From Botryobacter ruber (GTDB lineage: Bacteria > Bacteroidota > Bacteroidia > Cytophagales > Hymenobacteraceae): a DNA stretch of 64,000 nucleotides. The stretch's first letter is position 1; each line of letters begins with the position of its first letter. Location of the stretch: assembly GCF_003347595.2 (NCBI RefSeq), contig NZ_QCZK02000055.1, positions 309,674 to 373,673 of the forward strand. Reading direction: 5' to 3'. This document shows, one piece after another, positions 63,871 through 64,000 of the stretch. The translations under genes were made by a program, and so were the position numbers. Below the pieces are notes generated by a model. The model was not told the origin of the DNA. It searched no databases and saw only the letters and a program-made list of their open reading frames with translations.

Positions 63871-64000
63871 TCAAACCCTCAGGTGGGTCCTGAGTCTTTC
63901 CTCAAACATGATAAAAAGCTGAGAGAAAGTCAAGGCCCAGTTAGGCAGTGGCATCGTCCATTTTTTCTCTACATTCATCACCACCAGGTAAACGAGCTTG
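63871..64000 (-). CDS. IS256-family transposase, C-terminal end (partial)
   Basis: The last 42 codons are in the window, ending at the TGA at 63871-63873. The peptide includes VVMNVEKKWTMPLPNW and FSQLFIMFEERL, the characteristic C-terminal pattern of IS256/MULE-type transposases (DDE enzymes that move the element by cut and paste or a circle intermediate). The catalytic residues are outside the window. The gene runs off the right edge. Confidence 0.9.
   Translation of the reverse strand, partial: KLVYLVVMNVEKKWTMPLPNWALTFSQLFIMFEERLRTHLRV

Larger units (their letters stand above)
63801..64000 (-). mobile_element. End of an IS256-family insertion sequence (truncated by window)
   Basis: Begins at about 63791-63800 with a GGGAGTGTAAACGAAACTGT-type terminal sequence, typical of this family in Bacteroidota, and contains the C-terminus of the transposase on the minus strand. 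The other end and any target-site duplication lie outside the window. Confidence 0.85.

Noticed and set aside
1..64000. tRNA, rRNA or CRISPR features
   Set aside because: I saw no cloverleaf, rRNA signature or repeat-spacer array on either strand.

Overview
The window comes from a Bacteroidota chromosome, most likely a member of Cytophagales (Hymenobacteraceae/Pontibacter-like; inference only). The evidence is SusC/SusD pairs, a hybrid two-component regulator, at least seven proteins ending in T9SS type A sorting domains, BlaI/M56/TonB regulators, and many promoters with the Bacteroidota -7 element TAnnTTTG.

Layout: (1) 3-6233, the 3' part of a giant secreted CARDB-repeat protein. (2) 6350-7039, an unknown exported protein on the minus strand. 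(3) 7331-12685, a minus-strand L-rhamnose catabolic cluster (bifunctional aldolase/dehydrogenase, isomerase, FGGY kinase), interrupted by two palindromic elements. (4) 13467-25240, a DadA-like oxidoreductase, a GH16 lipoprotein and three T9SS proteins, two of them with BNR_4-type beta-propellers. (5) 25647-29308, a BlaI repressor / M56-TonB sensor / four-domain TonB_C protein operon. (6) 29732-42580, a tandem GH43 lipoprotein, a GH27 enzyme, a GH128-type giant and a zinc-protease-like giant. (7) 43064-49729, galK, a collapsed galT and two DUF2264 proteins. (8) 50152-54231, the hybrid two-component sensor/regulator. (9) 54841-63800, susC-susD-susC-susD', the last gene cut by an IS256-family element whose transposase tail runs off the window end.

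Interpretation (inference): this is a polysaccharide utilisation locus for a glycan carrying rhamnose, galactose and probably glucuronic acid and arabinose; an arabinogalactan-protein or gum-like glycan would fit. SusCD import the oligosaccharides. T9SS-secreted and lipoprotein enzymes (GH16, GH128, BNR_4 propellers, GH43, GH27, DUF2264) cut them, a protease-like protein may attack a protein core, and the rha genes and GalK process the sugars. No sulfatase is present, which argues against ulvan.

The most notable non-coding results are two. First, a shared promoter architecture precedes nine genes: two C-rich boxes about 21 bp apart, then TAnnTTTG about 21 bp further on, usually followed by a CTAACAAACATT-like element. 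It probably defines one regulon, plausibly controlled by the hybrid two-component protein. Second, an intergenic repeat family of about 28 nt occurs roughly 15 times in both orientations, and one copy appears inserted in an arm of a large palindrome.
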